Below are positions 1 to 5,504 of a DNA stretch of 14,095 nucleotides, one piece after another; positions within the stretch are counted from its first letter, which is position 1; every line of letters starts with the position of its first letter. The DNA is from JBDTCS01 sp039923455. Lineage in GTDB: Bacteria > Bacteroidota > Ignavibacteria > Palsa-1295. The position numbers and the translations under genes were made by a program. The stretch spans positions 1 through 14,095 of the forward strand of contig JBDTCS010000185.1 in the NCBI GenBank assembly GCA_039923455.1, read 5' to 3'. The notes beneath the pieces are model-generated. The model did no database searches, was not told where the DNA came from, and saw only the letters and a program-made list of their open reading frames with translations.

Positions 1-87
1 AGAAGCGCTTCTGATCTAGATTGGTGAGGCCATGTAAAAGTGTTTGTGCAGTTCACCGTTAATAGTCTTCGTAGAAGAAGTACACCA

Positions 88-318
88 ATGCCAAAACAAG
101 AGAACAAAGCGAAGGATAATCGTTTCATCGAAACAGATCCAACGATGTTCAGCATCACCGAGTACGAAGACCTGGACGAAGAAGCGAAACAAAAGGTCGA
201 TGCGATGCAGGCGAAATATAAGGCCAAGCATCCTGAGCTGGTTTCTGATCCTGAGTTGGATTCTGATCTCGAGATAGATTCTGAACCTGAGCACCCGCTA
301 CCGAGTGACTTTAAATGA
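88..318 (+). CDS. Small acidic RiPP-precursor-like peptide (copy 1)
   Basis: Encodes 76 residues and matches no family I can name. It can be read as a precursor peptide because it pairs with a near-identical small gene at 3547-3756 and is coupled to a cyclase-like enzyme. The two products align without gaps over residues 1-67 (38 identical). The best-conserved block is NRFIETDxTMFSI (residues 11-23), leader-like, followed by a charged helical stretch with YKAxxPE (44-50) and an acidic tail from residue 53. The tail holds two E-x-D-S-[D/E] units (56-60 and 62-66), then SEP and a copy-specific end, HPLPSDFK. There is no signal peptide and no Cys or Gly. The ATG at 88 is chosen because homology to the other copy starts there and AGAAGAAG lies just upstream; an in-frame GTG at 40 would add 16 unconserved residues. 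The stop overlaps the next start as ATGA. It could instead be an ordinary small acidic protein. Confidence 0.75.
   Translation: MPKQENKAKDNRFIETDPTMFSITEYEDLDEEAKQKVDAMQAKYKAKHPELVSDPELDSDLEIDSEPEHPLPSDFK
117..138 (+). repeat. 22-base direct repeat shared with 3576-3597 (copy a)
   Basis: Twenty-two bases covering the codons around NRFIETD are identical in the two small peptide genes, about 3.46 kb apart. After a three-base difference, nine more bases (ACGATGTTC) also match. Identity at synonymous positions suggests recent duplication or gene conversion. It could also let recombination remove the DNA in between. Confidence 0.85.
253..285 (+). repeat. Two-unit acidic repeat in peptide copy 1
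   Basis: The codons for ELDSD (253-267) and EIDSE (271-285) form two imperfect 15-base units one codon apart. The same layout recurs in copy 2, so the repeat belongs to the peptide design and is not a chance match. Confidence 0.6.
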
Positions 319-644
319 CAAGCGGAATTTTTGGGACTGTGGGTTTCGAAGAGGGCTATGCTTCGCAGCGTGATGTTGGCGGCTTTGCCAATAACAATTA
401 TGCTGATCGAGAGGCATACAGTTCTGTGCGTTCTCCTTCCTCGTCCGCGATTTTTAGTGCTTCCACTCCAGTTGGGAATTCGTACGGCCCATCGCTTTGG
501 CAGAGCCGTGATGGTGGAAGTTTGCTTGCTGTTCAGGGCGAGATTATTCTCCGGAATGGCAACCTCCTCTTAGAAAAAAAACTGGGAGGAGTCGGTCTTA
601 GAATTGTTGATCGCCGCACCAAAAGAAACGGTCTGTTCTTTTGA
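315..644 (+). CDS. N-terminal part of frameshifted asparagine-synthetase/lasso-cyclase-like enzyme
   Basis: This frame opens with MTSGIFG, which resembles the MCGIFG start of class II glutamine amidotransferase (Ntn) domains. The catalytic Cys2 is absent (Thr-Ser instead). Further on, DGGSLLAVQGEIILRNGNLLLEK resembles the 'VNGEIYN..EL' part of that fold. The domain is much shorter than in AsnB, as in lasso-peptide cyclases. After the A8 run at 574-581 this frame degenerates and stops at 644, while the neighbouring frame continues the family sequence. Removing one A joins the two into one 617-residue protein (315-2169). Translation starts inside the peptide gene's stop (ATGA), which indicates coupling. 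Loss of the Cys suggests the enzyme does not draw ammonia from glutamine; that is an inference from the family. Confidence 0.6.
   Translation: MTSGIFGTVGFEEGYASQRDVGGFANNNYADREAYSSVRSPSSSAIFSASTPVGNSYGPSLWQSRDGGSLLAVQGEIILRNGNLLLEKKLGGVGLRIVDRRTKRNGLFF
574..581 (+). other. A8 homopolymer at the frameshift point
   Basis: Eight consecutive A sit exactly where the family sequence jumps from the frame of the 315 start to the frame ending at 2169. With seven A the text reads ...LLLEKNWEESVLELL..., and the stop TAG at 571-573 in the second frame is avoided. Possible causes are a sequencing error, a real mutation or phase switch, or programmed slippage. Another A8 run just after the start codon at 2303 leaves its gene open, so homopolymer errors are not obvious everywhere in the window. 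Confidence 0.8.
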
Positions 645-2169
645 TGGAGCGTTCCTACTTGCGTTCTACAATGAACGGATCAGAACGCTTATTCTCGCTT
701 CGGATCGGTTCGGCAATTTTGCGCTGCACTATCGGTTATGCAAAGGAGGCATCGCATTCGCAACGCATGTGTCGAGTCTTGCACACCTGAGCGACCGCGC
801 GACTCTCGATCAAGTTGGTTTGGCGCAACACCTTGCATTGGGTTATGTTATCGGCGGTAAGACTTTAGTAAGTCAAGTCTCTCGACTCGCGGCTGCTTCG
901 ACGCTCATAGCAAACACATCGGGAATCACATCGGAGCCATACTATCGTCCCAAGTATGTTGCGAAGACTCGTGCTTCAAAAACTGAAATGAGTAGAGTGG
1001 CGGATCAATTTGCCGATTCATTTCGCACTTCGGTTGCTGCGAGAGTCGCACATTCAGATGATGCCGATCTTCCGGTTTGTGCTGCGCTATCAGGTGGATT
1101 TGATACTCGAATAATTTGGTCGGCCCTGCATTCGTTAGGGAAAAGCGATACCGTGAAGGCGTTTACGCTCGGGCTTCCCGATTCAACAGATATCGAAATT
1201 GCGAGAAGCATTACAGATAAACTCGGCATTCGGCATCTCCCGATTTATTTTGACGACGACTTTTTGTCTAAGACCGCTAACTATTGGGTTGAGACCGTTG
1301 AACGGACGGAGGGCGGATACGGCATCACTTCCGCGACTACAATCCAAGCGTTCTATCAACAGCAAAAAGATTATCGATTTTTGCTTGACGGTCACGGAGG
1401 TGGACTCTATCGGCGTTTTTTCATGCGATCGAAAAAGCAGACGTTTGCAAAAGGCGCGTCTGTTTCTCAGGAGATGCTTCGAATCTTGGGGAGACCTCTG
1501 ATCTCATCGCCGATCCTTTCTGAGGATATCAAAATTGCGGCCGGAGTCGAGGCCGAATTAGCGATGCGCAATTTCCTTTCCGATTTCTCCGACATAGGTG
1601 AAGTTGGTGACGTCTTGGATCACTATTATATAACTCAGGTTTCTGCAAACAAGACAGCGTTAAGCGGGAATGGGCAGCTTGCGTTTTTAGAGTTGCGTCA
1701 TCCTCTATTGAATCTGGCGAGCTATGAACTGGTGCAAACAATTCCTGAGGAGCTGCGAAAGAGCAACTGGATATATAAACAAGTTGTGCAGCGCTTGTGC
1801 CCTGAGTTAGCGCAGTTTCCTCTTGACGATCAGGGATATAAAGTGCCCTATGCGGGATTCCTTTTCTTTCGTTATCCGATAAGAGGGCTGGACAAGGCGC
1901 GTGAGCTGACGAGTGTGTTACTCAAGCATCGTTTTTTGAATAACTCCCGTTCGCACCACCCGCTAATCAAGCCGACCGATATCTTAATGCGGCATCTTCC
2001 CGTTCTCCTGACAACTCTGGAGGACAAGAAACATGCAGTGCAAGATTTTGTCGATGAAGCTGCACTACAGCAGGCAATTACAAGCTTGCGATCGGGCAAC
2101 ACCACAGATTTAAATGCAATAGTTCAGCTTGTCGATTTAGCCATCCTTCTCTCCTATTTCAAGCTTTGA
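604..2169 (+). CDS. Asparagine-synthetase-like / lasso-cyclase-like ATP-dependent enzyme, main part
   Basis: Family: asparagine synthase (PF00733), which adenylates a carboxylate and passes it to an amine. In lasso-peptide cyclases this closes a macrolactam ring. Numbering from the TTG at 604, residues 12-43 hold the end of the amidotransferase-like domain (SFDGAFLLAFYNE, then ASDRFGNFALHY). The pyrophosphate loop is SGGFDT at 163-168, where the usual form is SGGxDS. The second active-site motif, G-E-G-S-D-E in E. coli AsnB, is here G-H-G-G-G-L (263-268), so the catalytic Glu and the metal-binding Asp are both replaced. The C-terminal part (YKQVVQRLCPELAQFPLDDQGYKVP) is typical of this subgroup. 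The frame is open from 574, and the natural start is probably 315 with a shift at the A8 run; TTG 604 is only the first start codon in this frame. Upstream is the putative substrate peptide. The fold is confident; the peptide-cyclase role is inferred. Confidence 0.8.
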   Translation: MLIAAPKETVCSFDGAFLLAFYNERIRTLILASDRFGNFALHYRLCKGGIAFATHVSSLAHLSDRATLDQVGLAQHLALGYVIGGKTLVSQVSRLAAASTLIANTSGITSEPYYRPKYVAKTRASKTEMSRVADQFADSFRTSVAARVAHSDDADLPVCAALSGGFDTRIIWSALHSLGKSDTVKAFTLGLPDSTDIEIARSITDKLGIRHLPIYFDDDFLSKTANYWVETVERTEGGYGITSATTIQAFYQQQKDYRFLLDGHGGGLYRRFFMRSKKQTFAKGASVSQEMLRILGRPLISSPILSEDIKIAAGVEAELAMRNFLSDFSDIGEVGDVLDHYYITQVSANKTALSGNGQLAFLELRHPLLNLASYELVQTIPEELRKSNWIYKQVVQRLCPELAQFPLDDQGYKVPYAGFLFFRYPIRGLDKARELTSVLLKHRFLNNSRSHHPLIKPTDILMRHLPVLLTTLEDKKHAVQDFVDEAALQQAITSLRSGNTTDLNAIVQLVDLAILLSYFKL

Positions 2170-2179
2170 TAGCGTGTGC

Positions 2180-2204
2180 GAAAAGAGAATGCACTTCTTT
2201 TTTC
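2180..2204 (+). terminator. A/T-rich hairpin after the cyclase gene
   Basis: GAAAAGAGAA pairs with TTCTTTTTTC (ten pairs, one G-U) around the loop TGCAC, eleven bases past the cyclase stop. The 3' arm is the T tract itself, so this is a weak, non-classical intrinsic terminator. It fits with the separate promoter just downstream. Confidence 0.45.
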
Positions 2205-2247
2205 CAAGCGATTTCACAGGCTCGGTAAAAAAAGTGCCGGTGAAAAA

Positions 2248-2281
2248 TTGGCAGAAAGCAGCGAAACCTTGCTTATATTTG
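2248..2281 (+). promoter_or_regulatory. Bacteroidota-type promoter for the 2303-3522 unit
   Basis: TATATTTG at 2274-2281 matches the -7 consensus TAnnTTTG exactly. TTG at 2248-2250 is a possible -33 element, with 23 bases between them, at the long end of the usual range. The ATG at 2303 follows 21 bases later with no Shine-Dalgarno, which is common in this group. Confidence 0.55.
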
Positions 2282-2302
2282 TCCGTCTATTACTTTAGCA
2301 TA

Positions 2303-2704
2303 ATGGCAAAAAAAACCGTTCGTCGCTCTTCTGGCTCAAAACCGAAGGCTAAGCCTTCCCTAGAATTTCACTTCCTAAAAACACAGTCCTACCGGACTTA
2401 TCACGTCGACGGCGCGTTCGGGGGTCTTACTCCTCGTGGTGGTATCTACATCGAATTCTATGTCGAACGGCTGCCAACTCCTAATTTGCTGAGACAGGAA
2501 ATGAATGAGGACGGTACACTCGGCAACATCCTCGCAACAGAGAGCAAGCACGGAGTGATTCGCGAAATTGAATGCGGCGTGGCCTTAGATCTGACAACAG
2601 CGGAGGCGCTTCAGGAGTGGCTCGGTAATCGAATCACTGAGCTTCGTGGCCTTCGGGACGAGGGGAAGATTGGACAAATACCGACAAAGAGGGTTCAACG
2701 CTAG
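2303..2704 (+). CDS. Uncharacterised 133-residue protein (VDG-GG-TP-G motif family)
   Basis: A basic N-terminus (MAKKTVRRSSGSKPKAKP) precedes a compact domain with a striking motif, HVDGAFGGLTPRGGIYIEFYVER (about residues 35-57). A region ending VIREIECGVALDLTTAEALQEWLGNRITEL follows (about 87-116). I have the impression of similar hypothetical proteins in many bacteria, with this VDG..GG.TP.G.I...ER signature and a C-terminal 'L..A..L..WL...I' helix, but no function that I can name. No signal peptide or membrane segment is seen. The ATG at 2303 is preferred because the promoter lies just upstream; the frame stays open back to 2174 but that part crosses the hairpin and promoter. The stop touches the next start with no gap, so it is probably co-transcribed with the toxin-antitoxin-like pair behind it and may be an accessory part of that unit. 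Confidence 0.75.
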   Translation: MAKKTVRRSSGSKPKAKPSLEFHFLKTQSYRTYHVDGAFGGLTPRGGIYIEFYVERLPTPNLLRQEMNEDGTLGNILATESKHGVIREIECGVALDLTTAEALQEWLGNRITELRGLRDEGKIGQIPTKRVQR

Positions 2705-3184
2705 ATGGGTTACTTTGAAGAAGATATACTGACACCTACGGTGAGCGGGACGCAAAGCAAAGAGTCTTCGTTCGTACGGGAGGCGAGCACCAGTCAGTTT
2801 GGCGGGGACTATCGTATTGGCACGTCCAAAGTAGGCAATATTTACGGTGGTCGTGGTGCAGCCTTTTCCGCAGTTGCCGAAAATAAACTTCGATGGAAAT
2901 CTACTACTCCTGTTCCTGATACTGCTATAACACGCCAGCCTTCGATAGGCACTCTCCTGCTGCTTCAGGATGAGCCATTCCTGCTTGGCGATTTTGAGGG
3001 TAAGAAAATTATCACGCATAACCAGTGGTCGCTGATCGGGATAGGCGAGACGGTGGAAGAAGCGATCGAAGCTCTAATAGAAGAGGCTGAGGACGTTGCT
3101 GAATTCTACATCACCCAATCGGACGATTCTCTGACTGTCGAAGCGATCGCCTTAAAACGTTTTCTCGAAAGGCTTACAGCTTAA
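2705..3184 (+). CDS. Hypothetical protein, possible HicB-like antitoxin partner
   Basis: The product has 159 residues. The first 80 are polar, rich in Ser, Thr and Gly, and unlike anything I recognise. The C-terminal half (about residues 80-159) contains NQWSLIGIGETVEEAIEALIEEAEDVAEFYI. This recalls the 'G.T..EAi.n..EA' helix of HicB-type antitoxins and their relatives, followed by a helix (VEAIALKRFLERL). The gene sits immediately before the HicA-like gene and shares one base with it (TAATG), the tight spacing expected of an antitoxin-toxin pair. In the classical hicAB order the toxin comes first; here the putative antitoxin does. No DNA-binding domain is evident. The antitoxin role rests mainly on position and one short motif, so an immunity or adaptor role is equally open. 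Confidence 0.7.
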   Translation: MGYFEEDILTPTVSGTQSKESSFVREASTSQFGGDYRIGTSKVGNIYGGRGAAFSAVAENKLRWKSTTPVPDTAITRQPSIGTLLLLQDEPFLLGDFEGKKIITHNQWSLIGIGETVEEAIEALIEEAEDVAEFYITQSDDSLTVEAIALKRFLERLTA

Positions 3185-3522
3185 TGGCGGTTCGCGAGCG
3201 TGCCGTTATCGCGGCCTCCTTAAATAGAAAAGGTTTTGCACTCAATCCGGGGAAGCCAAATCCCGACCATGCTTACTATCATTTTCAGCATCCCGGCCTG
3301 ACGACTGCTGTTTTTACCAAGCTCTCTCGCGGCAAAGAGTACAAGAATTATGGAGATGATCTCCTGGCCCGAATGACAAAACAGCTTAAGCTGACGACTA
3401 AGGAGTTGCTTCAATTAATTGATTGCACGATGGATGGTGATCAATATCTTAAGGTTCTGATCAAACGCGGAGTGATTGATGCGGAGAAGCTTCTGCAGAA
3501 GAAATCAGGAGATAAGAAATAA
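3184..3522 (+). CDS. HicA-like toxin-family protein
   Basis: The product has 112 residues. Its order of motifs fits a divergent HicA-like group (double-stranded-RNA-binding fold; classical members are mRNA interferases). It begins with a helix and LNRKGF. A strand with the putative catalytic His follows (DHAYYHF, about residues 28-34), then strands ending TTAVFTKLSRG and a conserved GDDLLARMTKQLKLTTKELLQLIDC. The tail is DGDQYLKVLIKRGVI. From memory, proteins with the '...S+G...G..LL..M.KQL.LT..E...LI.C.....Y...L...G.I' pattern occur in archaea and bacteria and are annotated as HicA-like. The start overlaps the previous stop by one base, and only 24 bases separate its stop from the second small peptide gene, so read-through is likely. 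Family membership is moderately sure; RNase activity is not shown. Confidence 0.7.
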   Translation: MAVRERAVIAASLNRKGFALNPGKPNPDHAYYHFQHPGLTTAVFTKLSRGKEYKNYGDDLLARMTKQLKLTTKELLQLIDCTMDGDQYLKVLIKRGVIDAEKLLQKKSGDKK

Positions 3523-3546
3523 GGGGTTGTTAAAGCAAGTAAAACA

Positions 3547-3756
3547 ATGGCAAAAACAGAGAAAAAACAGACGGGTAATCGTTTCATCGAAACAGATTCT
3601 ACGATGTTCTCGATCAAATACCCTGAGGATATGACCGAGGAGGAGCGTAAGGAGAGCGAAGCGATCGTTGCGCAATATAAAGCCGAGAATCCCGAGGCCG
3701 TTGCTGATCCCGAGACTGATTCTGAAATCGAGACTGATTCCGAACCCGCGAAATAA
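3547..3756 (+). CDS. Small acidic RiPP-precursor-like peptide (copy 2)
   Basis: Encodes 69 residues, a paralogue of the 88-318 product: no gaps over residues 1-67 and 38 identities. It keeps NRFIETDSTMFSI (11-23), YKAENPE (44-50) and the acidic tail, here ADPETDSE-IETDSEPAK. Position 53 is Ala (Ser in copy 1) and position 60 is Glu (Asp in copy 1), so small and acidic residues are conserved by class. It ends two residues after SEP, whereas copy 1 carries nine more. Unlike copy 1 it is not followed by a modifying enzyme. It lies 24 bases behind the HicA-like gene, with no terminator seen between, and so may be expressed from that unit. No clear Shine-Dalgarno or signal peptide. If copy 1 is an enzyme substrate, this could be a second substrate served in trans. 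Confidence 0.72.
   Translation: MAKTEKKQTGNRFIETDSTMFSIKYPEDMTEEERKESEAIVAQYKAENPEAVADPETDSEIETDSEPAK
3576..3597 (+). repeat. 22-base direct repeat shared with 117-138 (copy b)
   Basis: Identical to 117-138, inside the leader-like part of the second small peptide gene. It has the same frame and codons as in copy 1. Confidence 0.85.
3712..3744 (+). repeat. Tandem ETDSE codon repeat in peptide copy 2
   Basis: Bases 3712-3726 and 3730-3744 differ at one of 15 positions, and both encode ETDSE, separated by one Ile codon. This is the clearer form of the two-unit acidic tail seen in copy 1. Confidence 0.7.
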
Positions 3757-3806
3757 GTTTGTATTCCCCGTACATTTGTGACGGGCATAGTTGTCTCGGA
3801 TTTTCG

Positions 3807-3814
3807 TATATTTG
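3807..3814 (+). promoter_or_regulatory. -7 element (TAnnTTTG type) before the Tat mini-protein
   Basis: TATATTTG matches the Bacteroidota -7 consensus and is identical to the element at 2274-2281. It lies 70 bases before the ATG at 3885. No TTG sits at good spacing (one at 3791-3793 is only 13 bases away), so the -33 part is weak. Two further loose matches at 3753-3760 and 3771-3778 lower the specificity. Confidence 0.35.
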
Positions 3815-3884
3815 GTCAGTGATGATTAAAGTTGAGCTCGGGATGAGCTGTGTTAGTGAGTAACCTCTTCGTGTAGGGCAATAG

Positions 3885-4103
3885 ATGAAACAAAAGAAGT
3901 CTGAAATTTCTAATGGCGCTGTGCGCGGTCGTGCAATCGATTCGAGTCGTCGAAAATTTTTGAAGCAGGGGCTTATGTTTGGTGCTGTTGCGGCTACGTA
4001 TTCGGTCGTTTCATTGACAGATCTTGGCTGCCATAGCTCGACCAATCCCGTGGGCCCGAATGACTATCATCTTGATTATTATGGTGGTCCGTTGAAATAC
4101 TAA
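3885..4103 (+). CDS. 72-residue Tat-signal mini-protein, possible lipopeptide
   Basis: The N-terminal region carries a clear twin-arginine signal, SSRRKFLK (residues 20-27), followed by a hydrophobic stretch (about 29-44) and LTDLGC ending at Cys49. If cleaved before Cys49, only 24 residues remain (CHSSTNPVGP, then NDYHLDYYGGPLKY), rich in Tyr, Gly and Pro. The lipobox is imperfect because Asp sits at -3, so lipidation is uncertain. Tat export usually implies folding or cofactor insertion before transport, which is odd for so short a cargo. The ATG at 3885 has TAGGG nearby. The gene follows the second acidic peptide gene and precedes the glycosyltransferase by a few bases. No named family is recognised. 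It could be a small envelope lipoprotein, a partner subunit, or a third peptide of the locus. Confidence 0.7.
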   Translation: MKQKKSEISNGAVRGRAIDSSRRKFLKQGLMFGAVAATYSVVSLTDLGCHSSTNPVGPNDYHLDYYGGPLKY

Positions 4104-4112
4104 GCGAATGTT

Positions 4113-5408
4113 TTGGGCGTGAAAAAAGCGCATGATCGCTCAGTGAAAAAATCGGATGCTGTGCGTCGGATCATCATTCGGCGTGTAGATTTTCTTGGCG
4201 ACCTGGTTCTATCGCTGCCTGTCGTTCGCGCAATCGCTACAAACTTCCCTCGTGCGAAAGTGACGCTGATGGTAAAGCCGGAACATCAGTATATGTTCGA
4301 TCAATTGCATCTTGACCGATTTGTCGCACCGGCTACGCTCGCTCAGTTCAAGAAGCAAGCCCTTCACTATGATCGTGCGTTCAACATAGAATATTTTCCT
4401 CCGCCCGAAATCGCCAAAGCACTTGCCGCCAATCCTGCATTATCCCGAGTTGCGATTTCAGGTATCTATCACGTCAACGCCACGCATGGCACTACGCGAC
4501 AGCATGTTGTTCGCCATTTTTTCGATGGCTTGCGCTTGCTCGGACTCGCTGTTCCTCGGAGTGCGATTCCGGTGATCACAGTTTCGAATGATTGGGAGCG
4601 GTCGGTGGATGCGTGGTTTTCGGAGAACGATAGAGTACCTGGCCGTCCTCTTCGTGTTGGACTACACATCGGAAGCCGAAACACAACCAAGTGTTGGCCG
4701 CTCGAGCGATATCTTCGCATTGCAAAATGGCTGCGCGATGAGTTCGAGGCAACGTTGTATTTTATTGGCTCGGGCAGCGAACGTGAAGGATTGGAAACAA
4801 TCATCGGCGGGCTCACTGCGAAGCCTTCGCCGAGTATCAAGATTGTCCACGATCAACCGCTTCCGGTTTTAACTGCGATTCTTTCGCGACTCGATCTTGT
4901 CATCGGCAACGATTCGGGTGTTTCGCATCTCGCTGCAGCCGCGCGAACTCCAACAGTCTCGATCTTCGGTCCGACCTCACCGATCACTTGGCGCCCAGCC
5001 GGCAAGCGCTCGATCGTCGTGTATAGTAGTAAGCAGCCGAAACAAAATACAAAAACGGAAGTGCATCCGAGCTTCGCTGGACTATCTGTCGAGCAAGTGC
5101 GATCGGGCGTGTCGCTTGCATTGCAACTTCATATCAATCGAATTCGCTTTGATGCTCTCGATCACTTGCGGCTTGCATCAAATCTTCATCACGCAAGAAC
5201 GCGTGGTGGTATCGTCCTCAAACGAGGTGTGCAAGGTCCGTCGTGCATGGTGAATGCAGGCTGGTCGAATGTAAAGCGCATTCTTGCAACAGTCGAACGC
5301 ACCGGTTCGTATGCAAAAACAATCGAACTGCACCCTGACGCATCTCCGCTCCTTGACCTGCTACTGCTTCACCGGCTCATTCTGCAAGGGAGAGGGCGTG
5401 TGCGGTGA
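4113..5408 (+). CDS. Glycosyltransferase family 9 (heptosyltransferase-type)
   Basis: GT9 enzymes transfer heptose from ADP-heptose to the LPS inner core on the cytoplasmic face of the inner membrane. Visible hallmarks are IIIRRVDFLGDLVLSLPVVRAI at the N-terminus (residues 20-41) and, in the second Rossmann half, GNDSGVSHLAAAARTPTVSIFGPT (265-288) followed by TWRPAG, the donor-binding region of the family. The GT9 core ends near residue 335. About 95 further residues follow (from HINRIRFDALDHL), which I do not recognise and which are unusual for the family. Start: TTG 4113 gives 431 residues, but GTG at 4119 or 4143 would also keep the whole domain; no Shine-Dalgarno decides. The heptose-activation genes rfaE1 and rfaE2 lie on the other strand in the window, which supports ADP-heptose as donor, though the acceptor is unknown. 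Confidence 0.88.
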   Translation: MGVKKAHDRSVKKSDAVRRIIIRRVDFLGDLVLSLPVVRAIATNFPRAKVTLMVKPEHQYMFDQLHLDRFVAPATLAQFKKQALHYDRAFNIEYFPPPEIAKALAANPALSRVAISGIYHVNATHGTTRQHVVRHFFDGLRLLGLAVPRSAIPVITVSNDWERSVDAWFSENDRVPGRPLRVGLHIGSRNTTKCWPLERYLRIAKWLRDEFEATLYFIGSGSEREGLETIIGGLTAKPSPSIKIVHDQPLPVLTAILSRLDLVIGNDSGVSHLAAAARTPTVSIFGPTSPITWRPAGKRSIVVYSSKQPKQNTKTEVHPSFAGLSVEQVRSGVSLALQLHINRIRFDALDHLRLASNLHHARTRGGIVLKRGVQGPSCMVNAGWSNVKRILATVERTGSYAKTIELHPDASPLLDLLLLHRLILQGRGRVR

Positions 5409-5504
5409 GTCCCGCGCTAACTTTGCGGTCTAAGTTCTTGGGTGGAATTTTACTCGCATGCTTCATGGTTCATTTTCAGCATCGTTTTTACTTCGGTCAA
5501 CTTT

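Noticed and set aside
40..87. In-frame GTG extension of the first small peptide
   Set aside because: The 16 extra residues have no counterpart in copy 2, whose homology begins at the ATG.
331..573. 80-residue frame inside the cyclase N-terminal region
   Set aside because: No amidotransferase-like text; the 315 frame carries the MTSGIFG and QGEI signatures.
2174..2302. Upstream extension of the 2303 protein
   Set aside because: It would run across the hairpin and the promoter, and its text (CEKRMHFFFPSDF...) looks non-coding.
2585..3019. 144-residue minus-strand frame
   Set aside because: Lies opposite the 2303 and 2705 genes and shows no domain; a shadow frame.
3614..4045. 143-residue minus-strand frame
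   Set aside because: Opposes the second small peptide and the Tat mini-protein, both supported by homology or motif; no family features.
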